Shown here: in pieces, positions 10,422-18,670 of the stretch
How positions within the stretch are numbered: the stretch's first letter is position 1
Layout: each line of letters starts with the position of its first letter
Assembly (NCBI GenBank): GCA_903829015.1
Contig: CAIKOJ010000112.1
Span: 1 to 49,134 of the forward strand
DNA from: an uncultured Bacteroidota bacterium
Lineage (GTDB): Bacteria > Bacteroidota > Bacteroidia > Chitinophagales > Chitinophagaceae
Direction: 5' to 3'
DNA: 49,134 bases
Position numbers and translations under genes: made by a program
The notes under the pieces: generated by a model
Databases searched by the model: none
What the model was told of the DNA's origin: nothing
The model's input: the letters and a program-made list of their open reading frames with translations, nothing else

Positions 10422-10429
10422 CAAATATA
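10422..10429 (-). promoter_or_regulatory. Bacteroidota-type -7 element (TATATTTG) of the lipoprotein gene
   Basis: Read on the minus strand this is TATATTTG, matching the Bacteroidota TAnnTTTG consensus. It is 19 bp upstream of the ATG at 10403, which would give a very short leader. Confidence 0.5.
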
Positions 10430-10448
10430 AAGAAAAACGCTCGCTCTC

Positions 10449-10575
10449 CCCACTCGTCCACGTCTGCAACGAGGACAAGTGGGATGGCTGCTCTGTAGTT
10501 GAGTTCCGGGGTAAATGATACCTTCATGTTACTGTAAACTTTGTGGCAGGTACTTTACAGTAACATTACAGTAAC
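10449..10575. other. Non-coding stretch with two inverted repeats
   Basis: The 10430-10637 interval has no credible gene. It holds an 11-bp inverted repeat, CCCACTCGTCC (10449-10459) and GGACAAGTGGG (10473-10483), with one G-T pair and a 13-nt loop. A second 11-bp perfect inverted repeat follows, GTTACTGTAAA (10528-10538) and TTTACAGTAAC (10554-10564). A third, direct half-site, TTACAGTAAC, sits at 10566-10575. There is no T-run, so these are not standard terminators. The function is unknown. Confidence 0.55.
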
Positions 10576-10637
10576 AGAAGCAGGAAATCGAAGACGCATT
10601 ATATTTATACAACAGCTATAAACCATTGATGTACAAA

Positions 10638-10671
10638 TAAAAAGAGGTCTTACATTACTGCAAGACCTCTT
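10638..10671 (-). terminator. Terminator of the tRNA-Arg gene
   Basis: On the minus strand AAGAGGTCTT and AAGACCTCTT form a 10-bp stem around an ~11-nt loop, followed by TTTTTAT. It starts just after the tRNA 3' end, so it ends tRNA transcription. Confidence 0.8.
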
Positions 10672-10676
10672 GAGTG

Positions 10677-10750
10677 TGACCGCGTCAGGATTCAAACCTG
10701 AAACCTTCTCATCCGTAGTGAGATGCTCTATTCAGTTGAGCTACGCAGCC
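10677..10750 (-). tRNA. tRNA-Arg (anticodon ACG)
   Basis: A 74-nt cloverleaf folds fully: acceptor GGCTGCG/CGCGGTC (two G-T pairs), D arm GCTC/GAGC, anticodon stem TCTCA/TGAGA with loop CTACGGA, and T arm TCAGG/CCTGA with loop TTTGAAT. The anticodon ACG (read as ICG after deamination) decodes CGN arginine codons. CCA is not encoded, and the discriminator base is A. A strong hairpin terminator follows directly. Confidence 0.95.
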
Positions 10751-10821
10751 ATTCCTTTTAAGGAGGTGCAAAGGTACTGAAAAAACTCAGAAAGCAAAAA
10801 AAACTGCGCATCTTTGCCAAT

Positions 10822-11295
10822 ATGAATATCGAGATCTGGTCGCTCGGCAAGGAAAATGACTCTTATATAGACGAGGGTATCCGATACTATTTCCAGAAAA
10901 CCAAACCCTACAACCCTATAGAACTGGTTCTACTCCAGACCCCCAAGAAGCTCGCCACCACCGATATTGAGCGCACCAAGCAGCAAGAAGAAGAACTGAT
11001 ACTCAAAAGGTTACAACCCGGCCACTTCCTCATTCTGCTCGATGAAAAAGGCAAAATGCACGATTCTATACAATGGTCGCAGCAGTTTCAAATGCTCATG
11101 AACCGGGGCGTAAAAACGCTGGTAATTCTTATTGGTGGAGCATTCGGAGTGTCTGATACCATTCGTAAGCGTGCCGATATCTGCTGGTCCTTGTCGCCAT
11201 TGGTGTTTCCGCACCAATTGGTAAGGCTGGTAGTGGCAGAGCAGGTTTACCGGGCGTTCAGTATCCTCAACAACTCCCCCTACCACCATAAATAG
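10822..11295 (+). CDS. rlmH: 23S rRNA (pseudouridine1915-N3)-methyltransferase RlmH
   Basis: 157 residues, the usual length of this SPOUT-family enzyme, which methylates N3 of pseudouridine 1915 in helix 69 of 23S rRNA using S-adenosylmethionine. The family signatures are visible: LLDEKGK near residue 73, the SAM-binding knot segment LIGGAFG at about residues 103-109, the SLSPLVFPHQLVRL stretch, and the C-terminal EQVYRAFSILNNSPYHHK. It begins 71 bp beyond the divergent tRNA gene and is followed by the rhomboid gene, with about 100 bp and a separate promoter between them. Confidence 0.96.
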   Translation: MNIEIWSLGKENDSYIDEGIRYYFQKTKPYNPIELVLLQTPKKLATTDIERTKQQEEELILKRLQPGHFLILLDEKGKMHDSIQWSQQFQMLMNRGVKTLVILIGGAFGVSDTIRKRADICWSLSPLVFPHQLVRLVVAEQVYRAFSILNNSPYHHK

Positions 11296-11346
11296 AGAGG
11301 GGATAAAAAGTGTGAATTTATTGTTGTAATCAGCTAGTAATTTCGG

Positions 11347-11372
11347 TTGACATTTAATAGGCATTACATTTG
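11347..11372 (+). promoter_or_regulatory. Promoter of the rhomboid gene (TTG ... TACATTTG)
   Basis: TACATTTG at 11365-11372 matches TAnnTTTG, with a TTG at 11347-11349 fifteen bp upstream. The ATG at 11395 follows 22 bp later. This placement argues against the in-frame ATG at 11347, which would overlap the promoter. Confidence 0.6.
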
Positions 11373-11394
11373 TTTCAAATTCTATAGTCAAATC

Positions 11395-12006
11395 ATGACG
11401 TACACCATAATCATCATAGCAGTAACGGTATTAATTTCTTTCGCAGGCTTCAACAGCGAGGAACTGATCAATAAACTGATTCTCTGGCCAAAGAAAATGG
11501 ATAACCCGGCCGAGTATTACCGCCTGCTCACCTCTGGCTTCATCCATGCCGACTGGATGCACCTAGCATTCAACATGTACACGCTTTATGTATTCGGCAC
11601 CACGGTTCAGGGTTTGTTTGCTTTTCTGGGTGCCAGTCAGGAGTTATACCTCATCCTTTACCTGTCGGGCATAGTCGTAGCGTCTCTACCCTCTTTCCTT
11701 AAGAATCAGCGCAACTCCTACTACCGGTCACTGGGTGCGTCGGGAGGTGTAGCTTCCATCATTTTCTTCACCATATACTACTACCCCTGGTGGCGTATCA
11801 CTATCTTCCCTATTCCGGTGGGCATTCCTGCAGTTATATTCGGAGTGTTATATCTTGCCTACGAGGCATACATGGCCAAAAGAAGTGCAGGCAATGTAAA
11901 CCACGATGCACACTTTTGGGGTTCGGTATTTGGCCTGTTTTTCGCACTGGTATTAGATCCATCGCACGGCAGCTATTTCATCAACACAATAACCCACCCT
12001 GCGTAA
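11395..12006 (+). CDS. Rhomboid-family intramembrane serine protease
   Basis: 203 residues from the ATG at 11395. About six transmembrane segments are visible. Rhomboid hallmarks are present: HLAFN (His56, Asn60) in TM2, the catalytic serine in GASGG (Ser116), and the catalytic histidine in NHDAHFWG (His173). It would cut transmembrane substrates within the inner membrane; the substrate is unknown. The gene ends 2 bp before the stop of the convergent tilS. An upstream in-frame ATG at 11347 would add 16 residues but overlaps the promoter. Confidence 0.93.
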   Translation: MTYTIIIIAVTVLISFAGFNSEELINKLILWPKKMDNPAEYYRLLTSGFIHADWMHLAFNMYTLYVFGTTVQGLFAFLGASQELYLILYLSGIVVASLPSFLKNQRNSYYRSLGASGGVASIIFFTIYYYPWWRITIFPIPVGIPAVIFGVLYLAYEAYMAKRSAGNVNHDAHFWGSVFGLFFALVLDPSHGSYFINTITHPA

Positions 12007-12008
12007 TC

Positions 12009-13343
12009 TCAGATTTTGGTGCATTTTACCACCAGCACAGATTCTGTGTTTTCAGTGATCCTGTAGCGCTCGTCTATACGTATACCTGATACCCAGGCAA
12101 TGCGTTTATTGGTTTGCAAAATCAGCACATCGTCTTTTTCATTTACAGGCACTTTCATGTCTATCAAAAGCCTGCTCACTTTTTTCTTCTTCATTTTCAT
12201 CCCCAGCGGGTATAGATAGTCGCCCTGCTTGCGAGGCCTCAGTGTAAGCGGAAAAACAATGTGCTTCATATCTAGCCATGCCTCATTAGCATCAGTCGGT
12301 ATTGTATCCGGCTTCTTTTGCACCGAGAATGAGAACGAATATTTACCTGCATGTATGGTACACGGCACCGATTCTATACTTATGAAATCAGCCTTGGTAG
12401 TAACGTTATTTGTGATGATCAGAAAGTCGCGGTCCTTAATGATCCTGTGACTGTCAGAAGTAATGAAGCGGCCACTCTCAGATGTAAGCAGGCTCAATAT
12501 ATGCGGCACCTGCCCCGATGTAAACCCATACGGCCGGAACAACTCGTAACACAATGTTTCCTGCTGCGGATGCGTTATGAACTTACGAATAGGCAAATAA
12601 ATATCCTGCCCCCTTTGTTCCAGCAGTTTCTTCCGCTCCGATTCAATAGCCTTCATAAATATCTGCTCGGTTTGCGCAAACCGTAAAATACTTTCATTCA
12701 CATTCGTTACAGCATTAGGGAATAAGTCTTTTACCACCGGCACTATCTTATGGCGCACCGCATTACGCAGGTAATCATCACTCGCATTCGACACATCCTC
12801 TCTGAAACCAATTTCATTGGCAGCAGTATACGCAGAGATCATTTCTTTCGTTGCAAAAAGCAGCGGCCTTACTATGTATCCGTTCTCAGGCCGTATCCCA
12901 TGCAACCCGCTGATACCGGTACCCTTAAAAAGGTTGATCAGCAGTGTCTCCATATTGTCGTTGGCGTGGTGCGCAGTTGCGATCCTGCTGTAATTATGAT
13001 GGCTCCTGATCTGTTCAAACCACTCATACCTCAGTATCCTTGCAGTCTCCTGAATCCCCTTCTTCCACTCCTTCGCTTTGTTCTTAGTATCAAACTTTAC
13101 CGAATAAAACTTCACTGACCTTTGACTGCACCACGCCTTTACAAACTGCTCATCACCCTCAGAGTCTTCGCCTCGCAGACCGTAGTTGCAGTGTGCCACA
13201 GCAAATGGTATTTTGGCGGCAAAAAACAAGTCACACATCACCATAGAATCTTCGCCCCCGCTCACAGCAAGCAGCACTTCCTGCGCCGGCGAAGTGTATT
13301 TCGCGGCACGCCAATTTGCGGTAAACTGCTCCAGTAATATCAT
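12009..13343 (-). CDS. tilS: tRNA(Ile)-lysidine synthetase TilS
   Basis: 444 residues. It ligates lysine to C34 of the tRNA-Ile CAU anticodon using ATP, so the tRNA reads AUA; this is normally essential. The PP-loop ATP-binding motif SGGEDS is at residues 28-33, followed by AHCNYGLRGEDSEGDEQFV and TAHHANDNMETLL, all typical of TilS. A C-terminal domain of about 80 residues (LTLRPRKQGDYLYPLGMKMKK) is the tRNA acceptor-binding TilS_C domain. The ATG at 13341-13343 fits the family start. It faces the rhomboid gene tail to tail. Confidence 0.96.
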   Translation of the reverse strand: MILLEQFTANWRAAKYTSPAQEVLLAVSGGEDSMVMCDLFFAAKIPFAVAHCNYGLRGEDSEGDEQFVKAWCSQRSVKFYSVKFDTKNKAKEWKKGIQETARILRYEWFEQIRSHHNYSRIATAHHANDNMETLLINLFKGTGISGLHGIRPENGYIVRPLLFATKEMISAYTAANEIGFREDVSNASDDYLRNAVRHKIVPVVKDLFPNAVTNVNESILRFAQTEQIFMKAIESERKKLLEQRGQDIYLPIRKFITHPQQETLCYELFRPYGFTSGQVPHILSLLTSESGRFITSDSHRIIKDRDFLIITNNVTTKADFISIESVPCTIHAGKYSFSFSVQKKPDTIPTDANEAWLDMKHIVFPLTLRPRKQGDYLYPLGMKMKKKKVSRLLIDMKVPVNEKDDVLILQTNKRIAWVSGIRIDERYRITENTESVLVVKCTKI

Positions 13344-13387
13344 TCGTTTGTTGTGACTGGTTTTAACTTTAGTAAAAATGCATGTGC

Positions 13388-13702
13388 TTAGTACGCCAGA
13401 TCGTCGTAGGCTGTTCTCAACTCATTGAACGAATGCATATCCTGTTTAGCCTTTGCCTGTGCCATGCCTTCTTCGTACATTTTCAATGCAGTATCAGTCT
13501 CACCCACTCTTTCCAGCAACTTCCCGATATGGTAGTAGGTGGCAACATATCCCGGATCGTTCTTTAAGTTGATCTCAAAATGCTTCCTTGCACTGGCTTC
13601 ATCGCCAGTTTTAATATATTCCAGTGCCAGCGCATGGTTCAGAAAACAATCATTCGGCGATTGTATCAGAAATGCCCTTATTTTTTCAATTCTATCCGTC
13701 AT
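13388..13702 (-). CDS. Small TPR-repeat protein
   Basis: 104 residues (MTDRIEK...) with about two and a half tetratricopeptide repeats: FLNHALALEYIKTGDEASARKHF, ATYYHIGKLLERVGETDTALKMYEEGM, and a final capping helix. No signal peptide, so probably a cytoplasmic protein-interaction adaptor; the partner is unknown. The ATG at 13700-13702 is chosen. A GTG at 13709-13711 would add three residues. A TACTTTTG element lies 20 bp upstream. It is followed 44 bp later by tilS on the same strand, so the two may be co-transcribed. Confidence 0.85.
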   Translation of the reverse strand: MTDRIEKIRAFLIQSPNDCFLNHALALEYIKTGDEASARKHFEINLKNDPGYVATYYHIGKLLERVGETDTALKMYEEGMAQAKAKQDMHSFNELRTAYDDLAY

Positions 13703-13722
13703 AAAGTTCACTCAATCTCTAT

Positions 13723-13730
13723 CAAAAGTA
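13723..13730 (-). promoter_or_regulatory. -7 element (TACTTTTG) of the TPR gene
   Basis: On the minus strand this reads TACTTTTG, fitting TAnnTTTG, 20 bp before the ATG at 13702. It could drive the TPR gene and possibly tilS. Confidence 0.45.
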
Positions 13731-13751
13731 AAAAACTATTAGCGCAGTCCG

Positions 13752-13781
13752 AAACAAAACAGGCTGCTCAACGCAGCCTGT
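13752..13781 (-). terminator. Terminator of the PNGase F-like gene
   Basis: On the minus strand ACAGGCTGC and GCAGCCTGT form a perfect 9-bp stem with a 5-nt loop, followed by TTTGTTT. It lies 24 bp after the stop codon. Confidence 0.85.
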
Positions 13782-13804
13782 CTAAAAATAGGTACGGATA
13801 CCTT

Positions 13805-15784
13805 TTAGTTTGCGATCACCAGTCTGGTAATCAATTTATTTTCAGGATGCACTTTGTCGGTAAAACGTAATGTATACGCACCGCTGCTGAAACCTGTTAC
13901 ATTAATATTGGTATTAGCACTATTGCACTGAGTTTCAGAAACTACCCTGCCCAGCGCATCTATCAACTGTATCGACCCATCAATGTGCTGCGCGCCTGAG
14001 AGTTCTACTCTTACCACATCCTTAGCCGGGTTCGGATAAGCTTCAATACCCATAGCCCCAACTGTCACATTATTAACGCCTACAAACTGATCGCCAGTGT
14101 AAAAATACTGTGTGAACCCGCAACCAAAATCGTTATTGTACGTCCCTGTATAATTGTAACCATGCATTGGGATGTTGATATTGGTAGCATACTGCTTTAC
14201 AGAAATAAATCCTGAACCCGCACCTGGATTAGCCCACCAATACAAACCATCACAGCCGCTGTCAGAGATAGCCAACTTGTATAGTCCGGCTGGTAAAATT
14301 ACTGTATCGATGTACAATGAATCTCTGGTAGCACCGACGCGCTGAGCAACCACCGTATTATTAACGTCATATATCGCCCAGCTGGTTTCGCTAACAGTTG
14401 ACCCAGAGGCAACCACCGCATGATTGGCTCTGAACACGATCCTGAACGGAGTAGGCCAAACCGGTGCCATCACAAACTGTGATGTCATTGTATTATTTGT
14501 AGCGTCGTCGTCGGCTGCACCATTAACAGCCGTTATTGTAGAAACAAAAGTGTAATTACCTGATGTACCCGCAAGAGTGCTTAACTCTGGCAGCAAAGGC
14601 AATGTGATGTCTGCTCCTTGCAGTGATGCCAATGAACCGCTCCATGTATAATCTATCAAAGAGTAACCTACTACACCGTAACGGAACGTAATACTTGTGA
14701 TAGCAGTAGCACCGGTGTTTTTTACATGAATTTTTGGTGATCCGCAAATTGGATTTTCCCTGTAAAAGTTTTCGTCGTTAGTAGGTGCAATGATCCAGTC
14801 GATAGATGCGTCCAGCGTTTTGTTCATCCCTTTGTAGAAAAACAAAGCACCTTCAAAGCCGTAGCCTCCGCCACCGTTACCAATGTATGGTTCAAACTGA
14901 ATATCCACATTTACAGGGCCGCCAGCTGTTACGCCCGGTAGTTTGTGAAAATTAGGGTAAACCATATTACCAGGGCACCAGTTACCTCTTTCGTATATCC
15001 AGGTACCAGACTGTGGAGACAATTCATTACGTCCGCAGTCAGACCTCCAGATGTAATAACTATCAACTTTCGCACTATTTAAAAATACGCTGTAGGTGTG
15101 TGGCATGAATTCGCAGCATTGGTTCACGTCGCTGCCATGGCCTGATACCACATATTTCAACTCAGCCGCCTGAGTACCTGTAGGTGCTGTAAAATTCTGA
15201 TATGGCAGGAACACGTTAATGTTGTTCGAATCATGGTGTGTAGTATCACCATAAGTGCGGTAACCATGCCAAAGCCTGTTTACGCTGATCACATCCCTGT
15301 CTGGCGTGCCCTCAATAAAGATAAACTGAATATTCGTGGTGAATCCACCCGAATAGCCCGAATAAGCGGTACGCATTGTAGCCGGGCCATGAAGTACCCC
15401 TGCATAATCAGTTACATCGTACACGTAATGCTGTTTCCAGGTCCATGGAGTTCTTGGTGCACCTGCATTTGCGTAAGGAGTAATTAAACGGCCCAGGTCA
15501 AGCGTATCTCCGCCCGGTGTCATCAGGTAGTTATCTACTGTATAATCCCAATCGCCGCAGTAAGTAGGCGAACCTGGGCAAACATACTTACCCAGAGTAA
15601 ATACCATATATATCTTCCTGTAGGTAGTTCCCGGAGCAGGGAAAGTAATGGTGGTGTCGTAATTGCCATATCCGGGCATCTGCACATCGTAATGCGCCTG
15701 CACTCTTGTGGTGTCTCCCGCTGCTGCCTTAGACGCAAAATTGAAGCACATCAAAGCACATATCAGGTAAATAACTTTCCTCAT
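13805..15784 (-). CDS. PNGase F-like peptide:N-glycosidase, T9SS-secreted
   Basis: 659 residues from the ATG at 15782-15784. The signal peptide ends near residue 22. Residues ~25-345 match the two jelly-roll domains of peptide-N4-(N-acetyl-beta-glucosaminyl)asparagine amidase F: CGDWD (Asp80, matching the catalytic Asp60 of PNGase F), LGRLITPY, YVVSGHGSD, CCEFMP (Glu225, matching Glu206), WRSDCGRNEL and NWCPG. The residue aligned with Glu118 appears to be Ala, so activity needs testing. Residues ~350-580 look like Ig/CARDB-type and unassigned beta domains. A T9SS sorting domain (AYPNPAKDV...SGAYTLRF) ends it. The likely role is release of N-glycans from glycoproteins outside the cell. A TTG at 15808 is in frame, but it overlaps the promoter. 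Confidence 0.9.
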   Translation of the reverse strand: MRKVIYLICALMCFNFASKAAAGDTTRVQAHYDVQMPGYGNYDTTITFPAPGTTYRKIYMVFTLGKYVCPGSPTYCGDWDYTVDNYLMTPGGDTLDLGRLITPYANAGAPRTPWTWKQHYVYDVTDYAGVLHGPATMRTAYSGYSGGFTTNIQFIFIEGTPDRDVISVNRLWHGYRTYGDTTHHDSNNINVFLPYQNFTAPTGTQAAELKYVVSGHGSDVNQCCEFMPHTYSVFLNSAKVDSYYIWRSDCGRNELSPQSGTWIYERGNWCPGNMVYPNFHKLPGVTAGGPVNVDIQFEPYIGNGGGGYGFEGALFFYKGMNKTLDASIDWIIAPTNDENFYRENPICGSPKIHVKNTGATAITSITFRYGVVGYSLIDYTWSGSLASLQGADITLPLLPELSTLAGTSGNYTFVSTITAVNGAADDDATNNTMTSQFVMAPVWPTPFRIVFRANHAVVASGSTVSETSWAIYDVNNTVVAQRVGATRDSLYIDTVILPAGLYKLAISDSGCDGLYWWANPGAGSGFISVKQYATNINIPMHGYNYTGTYNNDFGCGFTQYFYTGDQFVGVNNVTVGAMGIEAYPNPAKDVVRVELSGAQHIDGSIQLIDALGRVVSETQCNSANTNINVTGFSSGAYTLRFTDKVHPENKLITRLVIAN

Positions 15785-15805
15785 TGTTATATTTTTATTA
15801 AGTAG

Positions 15806-15833
15806 CAAATATAGGGGAATATCGTTTTAACAA
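15806..15833 (-). promoter_or_regulatory. Promoter of the PNGase F-like gene (TTG-N17-TATATTTG)
   Basis: On the minus strand TTG (15831-15833) is followed after 17 nt by TATATTTG (15806-15813), a good match to the Bacteroidota consensus. It is 21 bp before the ATG at 15784, so it decides against the TTG start. Confidence 0.65.
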
Positions 15834-15856
15834 TATTACTTATAATAAATAGTAAT

Positions 15857-15882
15857 TTGTAGGTGTTAAAATCGTACCTTTG
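15857..15882 (+). promoter_or_regulatory. Promoter of der (TTG-N15-TACCTTTG)
   Basis: TACCTTTG at 15875-15882 with a TTG at 15857-15859. The ATG of der follows 53 bp later. The leader contains CGTAGCGAAAAAGCATTCGC TACG-type inverted sequence (15889-15912), which could form a small hairpin in the 5' UTR. Confidence 0.6.
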
Positions 15883-15935
15883 CACCCCCGTAGCGAAAAA
15901 GCATTCGCTACGGAACACTTAAATATTTAATAAAA

Positions 15936-17258
15936 ATGTCTGGTTTTACTGTTGCAATTGTAGGAAGGCCCAATGTGGGTAAATCAACTTTATTCAACCG
16001 CTTGCTCGAGCAGCGCAAAGCTATTGTTGATGACCAGAGTGGCGTAACCCGCGACAGGCAATATGGTATTGCAGACTGGAATGGCAAAAATTTCAATGTC
16101 ATTGATACTGGTGGATTCGTTTCCAGGTCTGAAGACGTATTTGAAAGAGAGATCAGGAAGCAGGTGATCATTGCACTCGATGAGGCAGACCTGATCATGT
16201 TTGTTTGTGATACAACCACCGGCATCACCTCGCAGGATGAGGATATGGCCGAGGTGCTCAGAAAGTCTTCAAAACCGGTATTGCTGGTAGTAAACAAAGT
16301 AGATAACCACGAAAGGGCCTTGTTTGCCACAGAGTTCTATTCGCTGGGGTTTGAAAAAACCTTCATGCTGTCATCTATATCAGGTAGTGGCACAGGTGAA
16401 TTACTCGATGAAGTGGTGGAGCATATTAAGGAAGACACCCTTCCGGTAGAATTGGACAAAGATGGCAATCCGTTGCCGAAGTTTGCAATTATAGGTCAGC
16501 CCAATGCCGGCAAGTCTACCCTGCTGAATGCATTGGTAAACCAGGAGCGCACTATCGTCTCTGAAGTAGCAGGTACCACACGCGACACAATTCATACGCA
16601 CTACAAACATTTCGGCAAAGAGTTTATACTCATCGACACAGCCGGTATTCGTAAGAAAAAGAATGTGCACGAAGATCTGGAGTTTTATTCAGTGATACGT
16701 GCAATCAAGGCTATGGATGAGGCAGATGTGTGTATGATGCTCATCGATGCAAAAACAGGCATGACGGCACAGGATGTGAGTATCTTCAGTCTGGCATCGA
16801 GAAAAGGTAAGGGCATTGTGATACTGGTGAACAAATGGGATCTGCTGGAAAAAGAAACCAATACTGCCCGCGACTACGAAAAAGAAATAAAGGAGAAAAT
16901 AGAACCCTTTACCGATGTGCCTGTGATTTTCATATCGGCAAAGGAGAAAACCAAAATATTCCAGGGCATGGAGAAAGCGCTGGAGGTGTATGAAAACAGG
17001 AACCGCAGAGTGATCACGTCTGTATTGAACGAGATCATGCTCAGGGAAATTGAGCGTTACCCTTCGCCAATGACGCGTGGATATACCGTGAAGATCAAGT
17101 TTGTACAGCAGATACCAACCGCTGTGCCTTCATTTGCATTTTTCGCGAATCATCCCGACGGCATAAAAGAACCATACAAAAACTTTCTGGAGAATAAACT
17201 CAGGAGCCACTTTAATTTCAGTGGTGTGCCTATAAGGATATTCATGAGGAAGAAGTAA
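15936..17258 (+). CDS. der: Ribosome biogenesis GTPase Der (EngA)
   Basis: 440 residues, normal for this family. It has two tandem GTPase domains, with P-loops GRPNVGKS at residues 10-17 and GQPNAGKS near residue 187, switch DTGG and DTAG motifs, NKVD and NKWD specificity motifs, and a C-terminal KH-like domain (~350-440). Der binds the 50S precursor and is essential for large-subunit assembly. No alternative start is likely. It has its own promoter and is followed 53 bp later by rimO. Confidence 0.98.
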   Translation: MSGFTVAIVGRPNVGKSTLFNRLLEQRKAIVDDQSGVTRDRQYGIADWNGKNFNVIDTGGFVSRSEDVFEREIRKQVIIALDEADLIMFVCDTTTGITSQDEDMAEVLRKSSKPVLLVVNKVDNHERALFATEFYSLGFEKTFMLSSISGSGTGELLDEVVEHIKEDTLPVELDKDGNPLPKFAIIGQPNAGKSTLLNALVNQERTIVSEVAGTTRDTIHTHYKHFGKEFILIDTAGIRKKKNVHEDLEFYSVIRAIKAMDEADVCMMLIDAKTGMTAQDVSIFSLASRKGKGIVILVNKWDLLEKETNTARDYEKEIKEKIEPFTDVPVIFISAKEKTKIFQGMEKALEVYENRNRRVITSVLNEIMLREIERYPSPMTRGYTVKIKFVQQIPTAVPSFAFFANHPDGIKEPYKNFLENKLRSHFNFSGVPIRIFMRKK

Positions 17259-17311
17259 CGGCAGTAAGAGATTGAGTAAGTTGTAATTAAGAAACTGGTA
17301 AAACGATACCG

Positions 17312-18619
17312 TTGAAAACAAGAACGTTAGTAAAGGATAAGGTTAATATCATAACGCTTGGCTGCTCCAAGAATATGGTAGATAGTGAAGTATTGAGCGG
17401 CCAGCTTAATGCCAACGGCATTGACGTAATACACGAAAACAAGAAACTGGACCACAATATAGTGGTAGTGAATACCTGTGGCTTTATTGATAAAGCAAAA
17501 GAAGAAAGCGTAAATACCATTCTGGACCAGGTGGCTCTGAAGAAAAAAGGCAAACTGGACAAAGTATATGTAACAGGCTGCCTGAGTGAGCGCTACCGCA
17601 ACGACCTGCTGAAAGAAATACCCGAAGTAGATGCGTGGTTTGGCACTATGGAACTGCCACTGATCTTAAAGCAACTCAATGCCGACTACAAATCTGAGCT
17701 TATAGGCGAACGCCTGCTGAGCACACCAAAGCACTACGCCTATCTGAAAATATCTGAGGGTTGTAACCGTACCTGCTCGTTCTGCGCGATACCATTGATG
17801 CGGGGCGCACACGTTTCCAAAACCATTGAAGAAGTAATTGCAGAGGCTAAGAAACTGGTTTCTATGGGCGTGAAAGAGATCATGCTCATAGCCCAGGAAC
17901 TAACCTACTACGGACTTGATATTTATAAGAAACGTGCTCTTTCTGAATTATTAAAACACCTGTCTGACGTAAAAGGATTGCATTGGATCAGGCTGCACTA
18001 TGCGTACCCTTCCAAGTTTCCGCTGGACATACTGGATGTAATGCGTGAGCGCGACAACATCTGCAACTACCTCGACATGCCGCTGCAGCATATATCTAAC
18101 AATATGCTCACAGCAATGAAGCGGCAGATAACCCGCGACGAGATCACCGAACTGATAGCCAATGTGCGTGAGCGTGTGCCGGGCATATGTATCAGAACCA
18201 CCCTTATTACAGGCTTCCCCGGCGAAACCCGCGATGACGTTGAAGACCTGAAACAATTCCTCGTAGATACCCGGCTGGACAGAGTAGGTATCTTCACGTA
18301 CTCGCACGAAGAAAATACCACTGCCCACGAACTTATTGACAACATCCCTGCCGAAGAAAAAGAAGCACGCGCACAAGAGATCATGGAAGTGCAGCAGGAA
18401 ATTTCCTTTGAAAAGAATCAGGAAAAAATAGGCAATATCTACGAAGTAATAGTAGACAAAAAAGAAGCCGGCCGCTATCTAGCCCGTACCGAATTCGACA
18501 GCGTGGAAGTAGACAACGAAGTAGTGATACACTCAAAAACGCCCCTGCCCATAGGCGATTTTGTAAAAGTGAAGATCACCAAGGCTTTCGATTACGATCT
18601 GGAGGGGGAGGTGATTTAA
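17312..18619 (+). CDS. rimO: Ribosomal protein S12 methylthiotransferase RimO
   Basis: 435 residues. It is a radical-SAM enzyme that adds a methylthio group to the conserved Asp of ribosomal protein S12. The N-terminal UPF0004 domain has Cys18 (LGCSKN), Cys56 (NTCGF) and Cys90 (TGCLSE), which bind one Fe-S cluster. The radical-SAM motif is Cys151, Cys155 and Cys158 (EGCNRTCSFC). The C-terminal TRAM domain starts around residue 370. The start is a TTG at 17312-17314: no in-frame ATG lies between the upstream TAA (17288-17290) and the Cys18 motif. It probably belongs with der in one unit. Confidence 0.96.
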   Translation: MKTRTLVKDKVNIITLGCSKNMVDSEVLSGQLNANGIDVIHENKKLDHNIVVVNTCGFIDKAKEESVNTILDQVALKKKGKLDKVYVTGCLSERYRNDLLKEIPEVDAWFGTMELPLILKQLNADYKSELIGERLLSTPKHYAYLKISEGCNRTCSFCAIPLMRGAHVSKTIEEVIAEAKKLVSMGVKEIMLIAQELTYYGLDIYKKRALSELLKHLSDVKGLHWIRLHYAYPSKFPLDILDVMRERDNICNYLDMPLQHISNNMLTAMKRQITRDEITELIANVRERVPGICIRTTLITGFPGETRDDVEDLKQFLVDTRLDRVGIFTYSHEENTTAHELIDNIPAEEKEARAQEIMEVQQEISFEKNQEKIGNIYEVIVDKKEAGRYLARTEFDSVEVDNEVVIHSKTPLPIGDFVKVKITKAFDYDLEGEVI

Positions 18620-18670
18620 TCGAATTATTTTTTTCGTATTACGCGCCAATCTGAAAGATTACTTTTATCC

